Positions 49,777 through 58,350 of a stretch of DNA of 64,000 nt are shown here, in pieces. Every line of letters begins with the position of its first letter. Positions within the stretch are counted from its first letter, which is position 1. This DNA comes from Amycolatopsis nalaikhensis. GTDB taxonomy: Bacteria > Actinomycetota > Actinomycetes > Mycobacteriales > Pseudonocardiaceae. Made by a program: the position numbers and the translations under genes. Location of the stretch: NCBI RefSeq assembly GCF_030264295.1, contig NZ_CP127173.1, positions 5,463,501 through 5,527,500 on the forward strand, written 5' to 3'. The notes beneath the pieces were generated by a model, which made no database searches, was not told the origin of the DNA, and worked only from the letters and a program-made list of their open reading frames with translations.

Positions 49777-51465
49777 TCACTTCGCGTCGGCGTAGTTGTC
49801 CACCGGGGCGATGTGCATCGGAAACCGCACCGGGCACGCCGGGCCGAACAGCATGCGGGCCGCCTCAGCCACGCTGTCCGTGATCGCCGTCGAGACCTCC
49901 TCCGCCAGCTCCGCCGGGGTGTGGACGATCACCTCGTCGTGCTGGAAGAACACCAGGTGGGCCGGGGCCGGGAGGCGTCCTCGCAGCGTCGCCAGCATCA
50001 CCGCCGTCATGTCGGCCGCCGTTGCCTGGACCACGAAGTTGCGCGTGAACCGGCCCCAGCCTCGGGATGCCCTGCGGGCCTTCAACTCCGCCGCGTCGTC
50101 CGCCGCCAAGCCGCCCGTCAACGCCCGCCACGCCGCCGACGGCGCCGGGGACGTCCGGCCCAACCGCGACCTGACCCGCTCGCCGCGCTCACCGGCCTGG
50201 GCCGCCTGCTCCACATAGGACACCGCGTCCGGGAACCGCTGGCGCAGCAACCCCAGCAGCGGCCCCGCCTCGCCGGACGTGCCGCCGTACATCGCCGACA
50301 GCATCGCGATCTTCGCCCGGGCCCGGTCGTCTCGGTCGTCGTTCGCTGCCGGGACCCAGCGCGTCCCCGAAAACAACGCCTCGGCCAAGCGTGCGTACAA
50401 GTCCGTCGCCGCCGCGACGTCGGCCAAGCGCCGGTCGCCCGACAACGCCGTCAGCACCCGGGGCTCCAGCTGCGCCGCGTCCGCCACCACCAGCCGCCAG
50501 CCCGGGTCCGCCCGGACGCACGTCCGCAGCACCTTCGGGATCTGCAACGCCCCGCCGCCGCGGCTGGCCCAGCGCCCCGACACCACTCCGCCGACCACGT
50601 AGTGCGGGCGGAACCGGCCCTCGTGCACCCACTCGTCGAGCCACGCCCAGCCGTTCGCCGCGAACAGCCGGGACAGTTCCTTGTACTCCAGCAACGGCCC
50701 GACCGCCGGGTGGTCGATCCCGCGCAGCAGGTACTTGCGCGCCGCGGGCACCTCGATGCCCTCGCGGGCCAGCGCCCGGACCACGCTCGGCGGCGAATCC
50801 GGGTTCACCGGCCGCCCGCCGAACGCCTCCGTGATCTTCGCCGCCAGCTCCACCAGCGCCTTCGGCCGCTGCCCGGCGGGCACCCGCGGACCGAGCCGCG
50901 AAACCAGCAGCGCCTCGTGCACGTCGGCGCGCCAGGGCAGGCCGTCGGCCGACATCTCCGCCGCGGCCAGCGCGCTCGCCGACTCCGCGGCCAGCAGCAG
51001 CCGGAACCGGTCCGGGTGCTCGGTCGCCGCCACTCGCCGTTCCTGCTCGGCGAGCACCCGTTGGAGCGCCGTGACGACCGTCACGCCGTCCGGCAGCGTC
51101 GGCGCACGCGTCTCGAACAGCGTCGGCTGCGCGAGCTCGACGGCCGCCGAGTCGGCGGGCGGTTCTTCGCCGTTCGCCCTGGCCCAGGCCGCGCGCAGGC
51201 TCCGCGACTGGCCCTCCTGACCCTCGTACGCCAGCAGCAGCCCCTCCGCCAGCGCCGGGTCGTAGCACCGCCGCACCCGCACGCCGGCGGCCACCAGCAC
51301 CGGGTACGTCCCCTCCACCGACGGGAACACCCAGCGCGGCCGCAGCGACGCCTCCAGCTCGCGCGCCAGCGCCGCGAAACCCGCCTCGTCCAGGCCGTTC
51401 ACCGTCGAGGACGGCGTGCGCACGGTGAAGCTCCCGTCCTCCTCCCGCCCGGCGATCACCTGCAC
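49777..51465 (-). CDS. Stand-alone family-A DNA polymerase (3'-5' exonuclease/polymerase type)
   Basis: This is a 562-residue protein equal to a Klenow-like core without the 5' nuclease. Polymerase motif A is VVADAAQLEPRVL, motif B RARAKIAMLSAMYGG (Lys and Tyr-Gly present) and motif C QHDEVIV, so catalysis should be intact. The N-terminal exonuclease-like half lacks obvious DxE residues and is probably inactive. Actinobacteria often carry this as a second PolA paralogue of unknown role. GTG at 51465 was chosen by family length; a GTG at 51510 would add 15 residues. Confidence 0.85.
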   Translation of the reverse strand: MQVIAGREEDGSFTVRTPSSTVNGLDEAGFAALARELEASLRPRWVFPSVEGTYPVLVAAGVRVRRCYDPALAEGLLLAYEGQEGQSRSLRAAWARANGEEPPADSAAVELAQPTLFETRAPTLPDGVTVVTALQRVLAEQERRVAATEHPDRFRLLLAAESASALAAAEMSADGLPWRADVHEALLVSRLGPRVPAGQRPKALVELAAKITEAFGGRPVNPDSPPSVVRALAREGIEVPAARKYLLRGIDHPAVGPLLEYKELSRLFAANGWAWLDEWVHEGRFRPHYVVGGVVSGRWASRGGGALQIPKVLRTCVRADPGWRLVVADAAQLEPRVLTALSGDRRLADVAAATDLYARLAEALFSGTRWVPAANDDRDDRARAKIAMLSAMYGGTSGEAGPLLGLLRQRFPDAVSYVEQAAQAGERGERVRSRLGRTSPAPSAAWRALTGGLAADDAAELKARRASRGWGRFTRNFVVQATAADMTAVMLATLRGRLPAPAHLVFFQHDEVIVHTPAELAEEVSTAITDSVAEAARMLFGPACPVRFPMHIAPVDNYADAK

Positions 51466-51617
51466 GAAGACATTGTGCCGACCACCACCGACAAAAAGCG
51501 CCGAGCGCACGGCTGGTGCGCGCGCGGCGGGCTTGGTTTACTCTCCAGTAGCCCCCATACCGCCGGTACGCCCGCCGTCGGCGTGGGTTCTCTTCCCGCA
51601 GCAACGGAGGTGCCCGG

Positions 51618-53251
51618 ATGAGCCTGGTCGCGCTGGCAACGCAGGTGGCGGACAAGGTGGCCGAGACGGCGCGCAGCGTCGACGTCATGCGGCGAGCGGG
51701 TCTCGTCCCCTTCCCCCGGCTCGACGAAGGCGTCCGCTCACTGGTCGCGCTGCGGAAGTTCGGCCCGTTCGCCGGCGCGAACCACATCTCCGCGCGCCGC
51801 GACCCGACCGCCGTCGGCATCGTCGACGACTCGGCCCGCTCACCTACAAGCAGCTGGACGACCAGTCCAACGCGCTGGCCAGGGCGTGGTCCGAGCGCGG
51901 CATCCAGCCCGGCCAGGTCGTCGCCGCGCTGTGCCGCGACCACCGCGGCCTGGTGCTCACGATGGCCGCGTCGGGCAAGCTCGGAGTGCGCCTCCTGCTG
52001 ATGAACACCGGCTTCGCGAAGCCGCAGCTGGCGGACGTCGCCAAGCGCGAGGGCGTCACCGCGCTCGTGTACGACCAGGAGTTCACCGGCCTGCTCGACG
52101 CCATCCCGGACGGCGTCGAGCGCTACCTCGCGTGGGTCGACCCGGGCACCGACCTGACCGACCGGGACACCCCGGTGCTGTCCGAGCTCATCGCCAGCAC
52201 CGACGACCGGCCGTGGCCGGCGCCGGCCAAGCCGGGCGGGTTCGTGCTGCTGACCAGCGGCACCACCGGCACGCCGAAGGGCGCGCCGCGGCCGCACACG
52301 TCGGCGCTGGCGTCGGCGCAGTTCCTGGACCGGATCCCGCTGCGCTCGAACGAGGCGACGTACATGGGCGCGCCGCTGTTCCACGGCACCGGGCTGTCGC
52401 AGTTCATCCTGTCCTTCGCGCTCGGCTCGACGGTCGTGATGCGCCGCAAGTTCAATCCGGAGGAGGCGCTGCGCGGCGTCGCCGAGCACAAGTGCACCGC
52501 GCTCGTGCTGGTGCCGACGATGCTGCAGCGCATCGTCGACCTGCCGAAGGAAATCCGGGAGAAGTACGACACGTCGTCGCTGCGGATCATCTTCGTCGCC
52601 GGTTCGGCGCTGTCGCCGGACCTCGGCAACCGCGCGAACGAGGCGTTCGGCCCGGTCGTGCACAACCTCTACGGCTCGACCGAGGTCGCGGTGGCGACGG
52701 TCGCGACGCCGGAGGACTGGGCGAAGGCCCCGGGCACGGTCGGCCGCGCGCCGGTCGGCTGCAAGGTGGCGCTGTACGACGAAAAGGGCAACAAGATCAC
52801 CGAGCCGAACGTGACCGGCCGCGTGTTCGTGGGCAGCGGCCTCAGCTTCGGCGGCTACACCGACGGCCGCCACAAGGAGATCATCGACGGCCTGCTCTCC
52901 AGCGGCGACGTCGGCCACTTCGACGAGGACGGCCTGCTGTTCATCGACGGCCGCGACGACGAGATGATCGTGTCGGGCGGCGAGAACGTGTTCCCGATCG
53001 AGGTGGAGAACCTCCTGGTCGAGCGCGAGGACGTGCTCGAGGCGGCGGTGATCGGCGTCGAGGACCCGGAGTTCGGCCAGCGGCTCAAGGCGTTCATCGT
53101 GCGGACCGAGGATTCGAAGCTCGACGTCGAGGGCGTGCGCGACTACGTCAAGGCGAACCTGGCGCGGTACAAGGTCCCGCGCGACGTCGAGTTCCTGGAC
53201 GAGCTGCCCCGCAACGCGACCGGGAAGGTGTTGCGCAACAAGCTCTCCTGA
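51618..53251 (+). pseudogene. Acyl-CoA synthetase (FadD type), frameshifted
   Basis: The N-terminal part starts at the ATG 51618 (MSLVALATQVADKVAE) and is read in one frame to about 51836. From about 51830 to the stop at 53251 the protein continues in the -1 frame with PLTYKQLDDQSNALARA. One missing base in the run tcggcccgctc explains the break (TCG-GGC-CCG-CTC expected). Everything after it is intact: TSGTTGTPKGA (P-loop), YGSTE, SSGDVGHFDEDG, ARYKVPRDVEF and NATGKVLR with the catalytic Lys. It would activate fatty acids as CoA thioesters if the frame is restored. A natural mutation or a sequencing error are both possible. Confidence 0.85.
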
Positions 53252-53261
53252 GCCGCGGGCG

Positions 53262-54176
53262 TCAGTCCCAGTCGATGCCGAAGACGCCCGGGCCGAAGTC
53301 CAGCGCCACCGCGTGCACGCCGTCCGCGCCGTCCAGTTTCAGCTGGCGGCGGGACAGCGTGCCCGTCGTGCCGTTGCGCGAGTACTGCCAACACCTGTCC
53401 GGCGTCGTCCCGTGCGCGAAGCGGACCTCCAGCAGGTACTCGCGCACCGGGCGGCGGAACTCGCGGTAGTGGGTGTTGCGGCACTCCGGGTACGGCGGTC
53501 CGCTGTTGGTCAGCGTGTACTCGATCAGGTGCGTCTCACCCCGGTCGATCGGCTGGTCGAACAGCAGCTCGGCGACGAGCAGGCCGTGGGCCTCGTCGAC
53601 CTCGGCGCGGCCCACCCGGCAGTTGCGGACCGCGTGCAACTGCGGCAGGCCCGCCGCCGGGTCGTCCTGCGTGTAGACCAGCAGCCAGCGGTCCTGGCCG
53701 TCCGCGGCCGCCTGGAAGACCGCCCGTGCCGTCACCGCGCGCTGGCCGCCGTCCGCGGCGATCTCGCACAGGTCGTGCAGCCCGACCAGCTTCAGCGGGT
53801 GCTGGCGCTCGAGCGCGTTCGGCGCCCCCACCTTGTCCAGCAGCGGCTGCAGCACCTCGCGCGGGAACGACATCGGCTCGCCCGCCTGCCGCCGTCCGGC
53901 GCCGCCTCGCGGCCGGGGCGGGGGCAGCAGGCCGAGCAGGGACCCCGCCGGGACGTCGAGGATCTCTTCGAGCGTGCGCACCGCCGAGAGCGAGCTCTGC
54001 CGCTCCGGCTGGCGCTTGCCGGACTGCCAATAGCTGAGGGCGGTGACGCTCACGACGACGCCGCGGGAGCGCAGCCGCGCCTGGATCCGGTCGAGCGACA
54101 GCCCGCTGGTGGCGATGGCCGCGCGCAGCTGGGCCGCGAACGCGGTGCGCTCACCCTCTTCGCCGTTGCCCGCCAT
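53262..54176 (-). CDS. XRE-like helix-turn-helix regulator with a large C-terminal domain
   Basis: This is a 304-residue protein. Residues about 10-75 form an XRE-like helix-turn-helix (FAAQLRAAIATSGLSLDRIQ, then VSVTALSYWQSGKRQPER). A Pro/Gly/Arg linker leads to about 190 residues without a recognised fold, containing CRNTHYREFRRPVREY, WQYSRNG and a basic ARAVFQAAADG stretch. The far end (VHAVALDFGPGVFGIDWD) is well ordered. This looks like a regulator with a novel sensing part; its targets are unknown. It is convergent with the frameshifted synthetase. Confidence 0.75.
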   Translation of the reverse strand: MAGNGEEGERTAFAAQLRAAIATSGLSLDRIQARLRSRGVVVSVTALSYWQSGKRQPERQSSLSAVRTLEEILDVPAGSLLGLLPPPRPRGGAGRRQAGEPMSFPREVLQPLLDKVGAPNALERQHPLKLVGLHDLCEIAADGGQRAVTARAVFQAAADGQDRWLLVYTQDDPAAGLPQLHAVRNCRVGRAEVDEAHGLLVAELLFDQPIDRGETHLIEYTLTNSGPPYPECRNTHYREFRRPVREYLLEVRFAHGTTPDRCWQYSRNGTTGTLSRRQLKLDGADGVHAVALDFGPGVFGIDWD

Positions 54177-54560
54177 TGCCGATCCGACCCACCCCGTGCC
54201 GTCCCCCGACGATCCCGACACGGTGCACGTTAGCAGGATCCACCGGACCGCCCGCGGCCCTCTTCGCCGGGGGTGCCGGTGGCCGGGGACGCGCGGCCGC
54301 TCGGGCGAACGGGCTAGTACTGGCAACTGTGAACCGTTGCCCCGGCCTGGGCGGACGCGCTTGTATGACTTGTCCGCGCCGGTGGCCCCGCCTCCCCCTC
54401 ACGGCCCACCGGGACGCCGGACGAAAAGCCGTGAAGAACGGCTCCGGCTCACCCGGCCGCGTTGTGCGACCGGCCGGGGTGGCCGCGCGATGACCGGTGG
54501 CCCGGCGACGCCCCCAGCGCCGGGCCACCGGTCTTGTTACCACCGGGTAGCATCCCGGAC
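54177..54560. other. Non-coding stretch upstream of the SDR operon
   Basis: These 384 bases lie between two divergent genes. They hold the promoters of both and a strong hairpin at 54492-54533. No supportable gene was seen. Confidence 0.6.
54492..54533. terminator. Strong hairpin just upstream of an SDR gene
   Basis: Perfect 16-bp arms (gaccggtggcccggcg and cgccgggccaccggtc) with a 10-base loop, followed by ttgtt, end 27 bases before the SDR ATG. As no gene ends here, it may be an attenuator in the leader mRNA or the end of an unseen small RNA. Confidence 0.5.
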
Positions 54561-55313
54561 ATGACGCTCCGGAAGAACATCCTGATCACCGGTGCCAGCA
54601 GCGGACTGGGCGAAGGCATGGCCCGCCAGTTCGCCGCGAAGGGGCGCAACCTCGCGCTGTGCGCCCGGCGCACCGAACGGCTCGAAAACCTCGCCAAGGA
54701 GCTCGAAGCCGCGCACCCCGGGATCAAGGTCGTCACGCGCACCCTCGACGTCACCGACCACGACCGCGTGTTCGCCGTCTTCGAGGAGTTCCGCGCCGAG
54801 CTCGGGTCCCTCGACCGGGTGATTGTGAACGCCGGGCTCGGGAAGGGCCAGCCGGTCGGCAAGGGCCGGTTCGACGCCAACCGCCAGACCCTCGAGGTCA
54901 ACTTCGTCGCGGCCGCCGCCCAGATCGAGGCCGCCGCCGGGATCTTCCGCGAGCAGGGGGCCGGGCACCTGGCGGTCATCTCGTCGTTCAGCGCGATCCG
55001 TGGCCTGCCGGGCAACCTCACCGCGTACGCCGCTTCGAAGGCGGGCATCTCCGCGTTCGTCGACGGCACCCGGCACGAGCTGAAGCGCAAAGGCATCGCC
55101 GTCACCGACGTCCGGCCGGGCTACATCGAGTCGGAGATGAACGACCGGCTCGGCCGCAACCCGTTGCTGGCCAAGGCCGACAGCGGCGCGCGGGCGCTGG
55201 CCAAGGCGATCGAGGCCGAACCGGCGCGGGCCTACGTGCCGGCGTGGCCGTGGGTGCCGCTGAGCGTCGCGATGCGCGTGGTCCCGGCGTCGGTGCTGCG
55301 GAAGTTCGCGTGA
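54561..55313 (+). CDS. Short-chain dehydrogenase/reductase
   Basis: This 250-residue classical SDR has TGASSGLG (10-17), NAG (90-92), Tyr156 and Lys160 (YAASK). It resembles the oxidoreductases that accompany acyl-CoA dehydrogenases and phosphotransferases in actinobacterial lipid clusters. The stop overlaps the phosphotransferase start by four bases; phosphotransferase, phosphatase and lactonase follow closely in the same direction. Confidence 0.88.
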   Translation: MTLRKNILITGASSGLGEGMARQFAAKGRNLALCARRTERLENLAKELEAAHPGIKVVTRTLDVTDHDRVFAVFEEFRAELGSLDRVIVNAGLGKGQPVGKGRFDANRQTLEVNFVAAAAQIEAAAGIFREQGAGHLAVISSFSAIRGLPGNLTAYAASKAGISAFVDGTRHELKRKGIAVTDVRPGYIESEMNDRLGRNPLLAKADSGARALAKAIEAEPARAYVPAWPWVPLSVAMRVVPASVLRKFA

Positions 55314-56368
55314 ACGCCCCCGTCGAGGTCCGCGCGGAGGACGCCTTCGACACCGTCGCGGTGCACGAGTGGCTGCGCGCGAAGATCGAGGGCCTCGGGG
55401 CCGAACCGCCCGCCGTCCGGCAGTTCCCCGGCGGCGCGTCGAACCTGACGTACCTGCTGAGCTATCCGGACCGCGAGCTGATCCTGCGGCGCCCGCCCGC
55501 CGGGCACAAGGCCGCGTCGGCGCACGACATGCGGCGCGAGTACCGCGTGCAGCACGCGCTGAAGCCGGTGTTCCCGTACGTGCCGCGGATGCTGGCCTTC
55601 GGCGACGACCCGGCGGTGCTCGGCGGCGACTTCTACGTCATGGAGAAGCTCGACGGCCTGATCCTGCGCGGCGACCTGCCCGAAGGCATGACCCTGACGC
55701 CGGAGCAGGCGCGCGAGCTGTCCGGCAAGGTCGTCGACCGGCTGGTCGACCTGCACGCGGTCGACGTCGAAAAGGCCGGGCTCGCCGACCTCGGCAAAGG
55801 CGCCGGGTACGTCGAGCGGCAGATCCGCGGCTGGTCGCAGCGGTACGTGGCGGCGCGGACGGACAACGTCGGCGACTTCGCCGAAGTCCGAGCGTGGCTG
55901 GCGGAAAACCAGCCCGCGGAGGTGAAGATCTGCCTCATCCACAACGACTACCGGCTCGACAACCTGGTCCTCGACGGCCCGGGGACGCTGAACATCACCG
56001 GCGTGCTCGACTGGGAGATGGCCACCCTCGGCGACCCGCTGATGGAGCTCGGCAGCATGCTCGCCTACTGGGTGCAGGCCGGCGACGACGACGTCATGCA
56101 CGCCAGCCGCCGCCAGCCGACGCACCTGCCGGGCATGTTCACCCGCGAGGAGTTCGTCGCGCGGTACGCCGAGAAGACCGGGCTCGCGGTGGGGGACTGG
56201 CGGTTCTACGAGGTCTACGGCTTGTTCCGGCTCGCCGCCGTGCTGCAGCAGCTGTACCGCCGCTACCACGACGGCGCGACGCGCAACCCGGCGTTCAAGG
56301 ACTTCTGGCAGTTCGTCGGCTACCTGGACTGGCGCTGCCGCGAAATCATCGCGAAGGGAAGCGTGTAG
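55310..56368 (+). CDS. ACAD10-type phosphotransferase family protein
   Basis: This 352-residue protein has the APH kinase fold of the type fused to acyl-CoA dehydrogenase ACAD10/11 in animals. It shows FPGGASNLTYLL, ILRRPPAG, VMEKLDG, HNDYRLDN (211-218, catalytic Asp213) and DWEMATLGDP (234-243). In ACAD10/11 this domain phosphorylates 4-hydroxyacyl-CoA for beta-oxidation, a plausible role here. GTG start overlaps the SDR stop (GTGA) and its TAG overlaps the next GTG. Confidence 0.88.
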   Translation: MNAPVEVRAEDAFDTVAVHEWLRAKIEGLGAEPPAVRQFPGGASNLTYLLSYPDRELILRRPPAGHKAASAHDMRREYRVQHALKPVFPYVPRMLAFGDDPAVLGGDFYVMEKLDGLILRGDLPEGMTLTPEQARELSGKVVDRLVDLHAVDVEKAGLADLGKGAGYVERQIRGWSQRYVAARTDNVGDFAEVRAWLAENQPAEVKICLIHNDYRLDNLVLDGPGTLNITGVLDWEMATLGDPLMELGSMLAYWVQAGDDDVMHASRRQPTHLPGMFTREEFVARYAEKTGLAVGDWRFYEVYGLFRLAAVLQQLYRRYHDGATRNPAFKDFWQFVGYLDWRCREIIAKGSV

Positions 56369-57024
56369 TGGGCGCGATCTACCTGATCCGGCACGGGCAG
56401 GCGTCGTTCGGCGCGGCGGACTACGACGCGCTGTCCCCGCGCGGCTTCGAACAGTCCACTGTGGTCGGTGCGGAGCTGGTGCGCCGCGAGGTGGCCTTCA
56501 GCCAGGTCCGGTCCGGGACGCTGGCACGGCAGCGCGATACCGCGGCCACGGCGTTGAAGGTGCTCGGCACCGACGTCCCCGTGGTCGAGGACGCGCGCTG
56601 GAACGAGTACGACCACGTCGACATCGCGCTGCACCACGCCGGAGGCGCGCCGCAGGAGGATTCCCGCGCGTACCAAGGGGTGTTGGACGCGGCGCTGACC
56701 GCGTGGACGTCGGCCGGTGCCGACGGGCCGTGCGCCGAGACGTGGCCCGCGTTCCTCGCGCGCTGCCGCGGCGCGCTGGAAGACCTGGTGGCATCGCTGG
56801 GCAAGGGCGAGCACGCGGTGGTGTTCACCTCCGGCGGGGTGATCGCCACGATCTGCGGCCTGCTGCTGGGCACGCCCGAAGCCGGGCTGCTCAAGCTCAA
56901 CCGCGTCACGGTCAACGGCGGCATCACGAAGCTGGTGTCCGGGCGCGGCGGGGTCACGATGTTGTCGTTCAACGAGCACCCGCACTTCGAGGCGGACGCG
57001 GCGGGGCTGCTCACCTACCGGTAG
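56368..57024 (+). CDS. Histidine phosphatase (phosphoglycerate mutase-like)
   Basis: This 218-residue protein opens with the phosphohistidine motif LIRHGQAS (His9) and carries SGTLARQRDTA and VVFTSGGVI (second-half GG in place of the GH found in most mutases). The second catalytic His is therefore replaced by Gly in SGG, seen in some actinobacterial members. It should be a phosphatase for a small phosphometabolite, possibly made by the upstream kinase. GTG overlaps the preceding TAG by one base. Confidence 0.85.
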   Translation: MGAIYLIRHGQASFGAADYDALSPRGFEQSTVVGAELVRREVAFSQVRSGTLARQRDTAATALKVLGTDVPVVEDARWNEYDHVDIALHHAGGAPQEDSRAYQGVLDAALTAWTSAGADGPCAETWPAFLARCRGALEDLVASLGKGEHAVVFTSGGVIATICGLLLGTPEAGLLKLNRVTVNGGITKLVSGRGGVTMLSFNEHPHFEADAAGLLTYR

Positions 57025-57034
57025 GAGGCGTTCG

Positions 57035-57946
57035 ATGCGGTTCGGCGAGGTCACGCTCCACCCGGTCAACGGCCACGGCCCGGAAGACGTCGTGGTCGAC
57101 GGCGAAGGCCGGATCTACACCGGCGTCGACGACGGCCGGATCCTGCGGCTTTCCCCCGACGGAAGGCGCATCGACGTCATCGCCGACACCGGTGGCCGTC
57201 CGCTCGGGCTGGAGCTGTACGGCGAGGACGAGCTGCTGATCTGCGACGCGCGGGCCGGGCTGCTGGTGGTGCCGCTGGCGGGCGGGACGCCGTCGGTGCT
57301 CGCGACTTCGGCGCTGGGGCTGGACTTCGTGTTCTGCAACAACGCGGCGGTGGCTTCGGACGGGACGGTCTACTTCACGGATTCCTCGCGCCGCTTCGGC
57401 ATCGACAACTGGCGCGACGACCTGATCGAGCAGACGGCGGGCGGCCGCCTGCTCCGCCGGTCCCCGGACGGCTCGATCGACCTGCTGCTGGACGGCCTCC
57501 AGTTCGCGAACGGCGTCGCGCTGGCCCCGGACGAGTCGTTCGTGGCGGTGGCGGAGACGGGCGCGTGCCGGGTGTCGCGAGTCCGGCTGGCCGACGGCCG
57601 GTCCGACGTCTTCCTCGATGGCCTGTGGGGCTTCCCGGACAACATCGCGACCGGCTCGGACGGCCTGATCTGGGTGACGCAGGCGTCGCCGAAGGTCGCG
57701 GCACTGGACGTGGTCCGCAAGCTGCCCGCGCCGTTGCGCGCGGGCATCCGGCGGTTGCCGACGTCGTTGCAGCCGAGCCCGGGCCGCGAGGTCGGGGTGC
57801 TGGGCGTCGCGGCCGACGGCACGGTGGTGAAGGAACTCCGGGGCGAGATCGACGGCTTCCACATGCTCGTGGGGGTCCGCGAGTGGCAGGGAAAGCTGTA
57901 CTTCGGCTCGCTGGAGGAAAACGCGATCGCGGTCACCGCCGTCTGA
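57035..57946 (+). CDS. SMP-30/strictosidine synthase-like lactonase
   Basis: This 303-residue six-bladed propeller protein shows NGHGPEDVVVDGEGRIYTG, FTDSSRRFG, FANGVALAPDESFVAVAET and GFPDNIATGSDGLIWVT, the metal-site segments of SMP-30/SSL enzymes (Glu, Asn and Asp ligands). It would hydrolyse a lactone with Ca2+ or Zn2+. The true substrate is unknown. GGAGG precedes the ATG. It is the last gene in the SDR-kinase-phosphatase row. Confidence 0.85.
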   Translation: MRFGEVTLHPVNGHGPEDVVVDGEGRIYTGVDDGRILRLSPDGRRIDVIADTGGRPLGLELYGEDELLICDARAGLLVVPLAGGTPSVLATSALGLDFVFCNNAAVASDGTVYFTDSSRRFGIDNWRDDLIEQTAGGRLLRRSPDGSIDLLLDGLQFANGVALAPDESFVAVAETGACRVSRVRLADGRSDVFLDGLWGFPDNIATGSDGLIWVTQASPKVAALDVVRKLPAPLRAGIRRLPTSLQPSPGREVGVLGVAADGTVVKELRGEIDGFHMLVGVREWQGKLYFGSLEENAIAVTAV

Positions 57947-58009
57947 CCAACCTGCGGTTCAAAGCGCGCCTCCCCGCGCGTGATCTCCACCGTCGCTTGG
58001 CGGGGCTGG

Positions 58010-58064
58010 CGTCTTGAATGAGTCATTCAGGGCCACCGGTGACCTGAATGAGTCATTCAAGACG
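58010..58064. repeat. Palindromic repeat, family B (copy 2)
   Basis: Arms cgtcttgaatgagtcattca and tgaatgagtcattcaagacg enclose gggccaccggtgacc. The tgaatgagtcattca words are themselves near-palindromes around a central g. Confidence 0.9.
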
Positions 58065-58151
58065 TCGTGGTGGGCAGGCGGCCGCCCTCTGGCTAGGGCC
58101 TGTCTCGAAGTCGGCGCCGGTGTCCGGCATGGACAGCCGCGGCTTCCGCCG

Positions 58152-58208
58152 AGGTCTTGAATGAGTCATTCAGGACCTCCGAAGACCTGAATGACTCATT
58201 CAAGACCT
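58152..58208. repeat. Palindromic repeat, family B (copy 3)
   Basis: Arms aggtcttgaatgagtcattc and the complementary gaatgactcattcaagacct. The centre aggacctccgaagacct is nearly that of copy 1 at 34630 (aggacctccgaagact). Confidence 0.9.
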
Positions 58209-58350
58209 TTGATGAGCGGGTCACCGGTGGCAGCGTGGAGGGCGAGGCGTAGGTCGGCCGCCAGAACGCTGGTTCACGCTCATGACAGCCCTGGACCCGG
58301 GAGCCGCGGCCGCGATCGCCGAACGGCTCCGACCGATTTCGATACAGGCT

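Larger units (their letters stand above)
57947..58350. other. Non-coding stretch with two family B repeats
   Basis: These 404 bases lie between convergent genes and contain palindromes at 58010-58064 and 58152-58208. No gene is supported in the rest. Confidence 0.7.
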
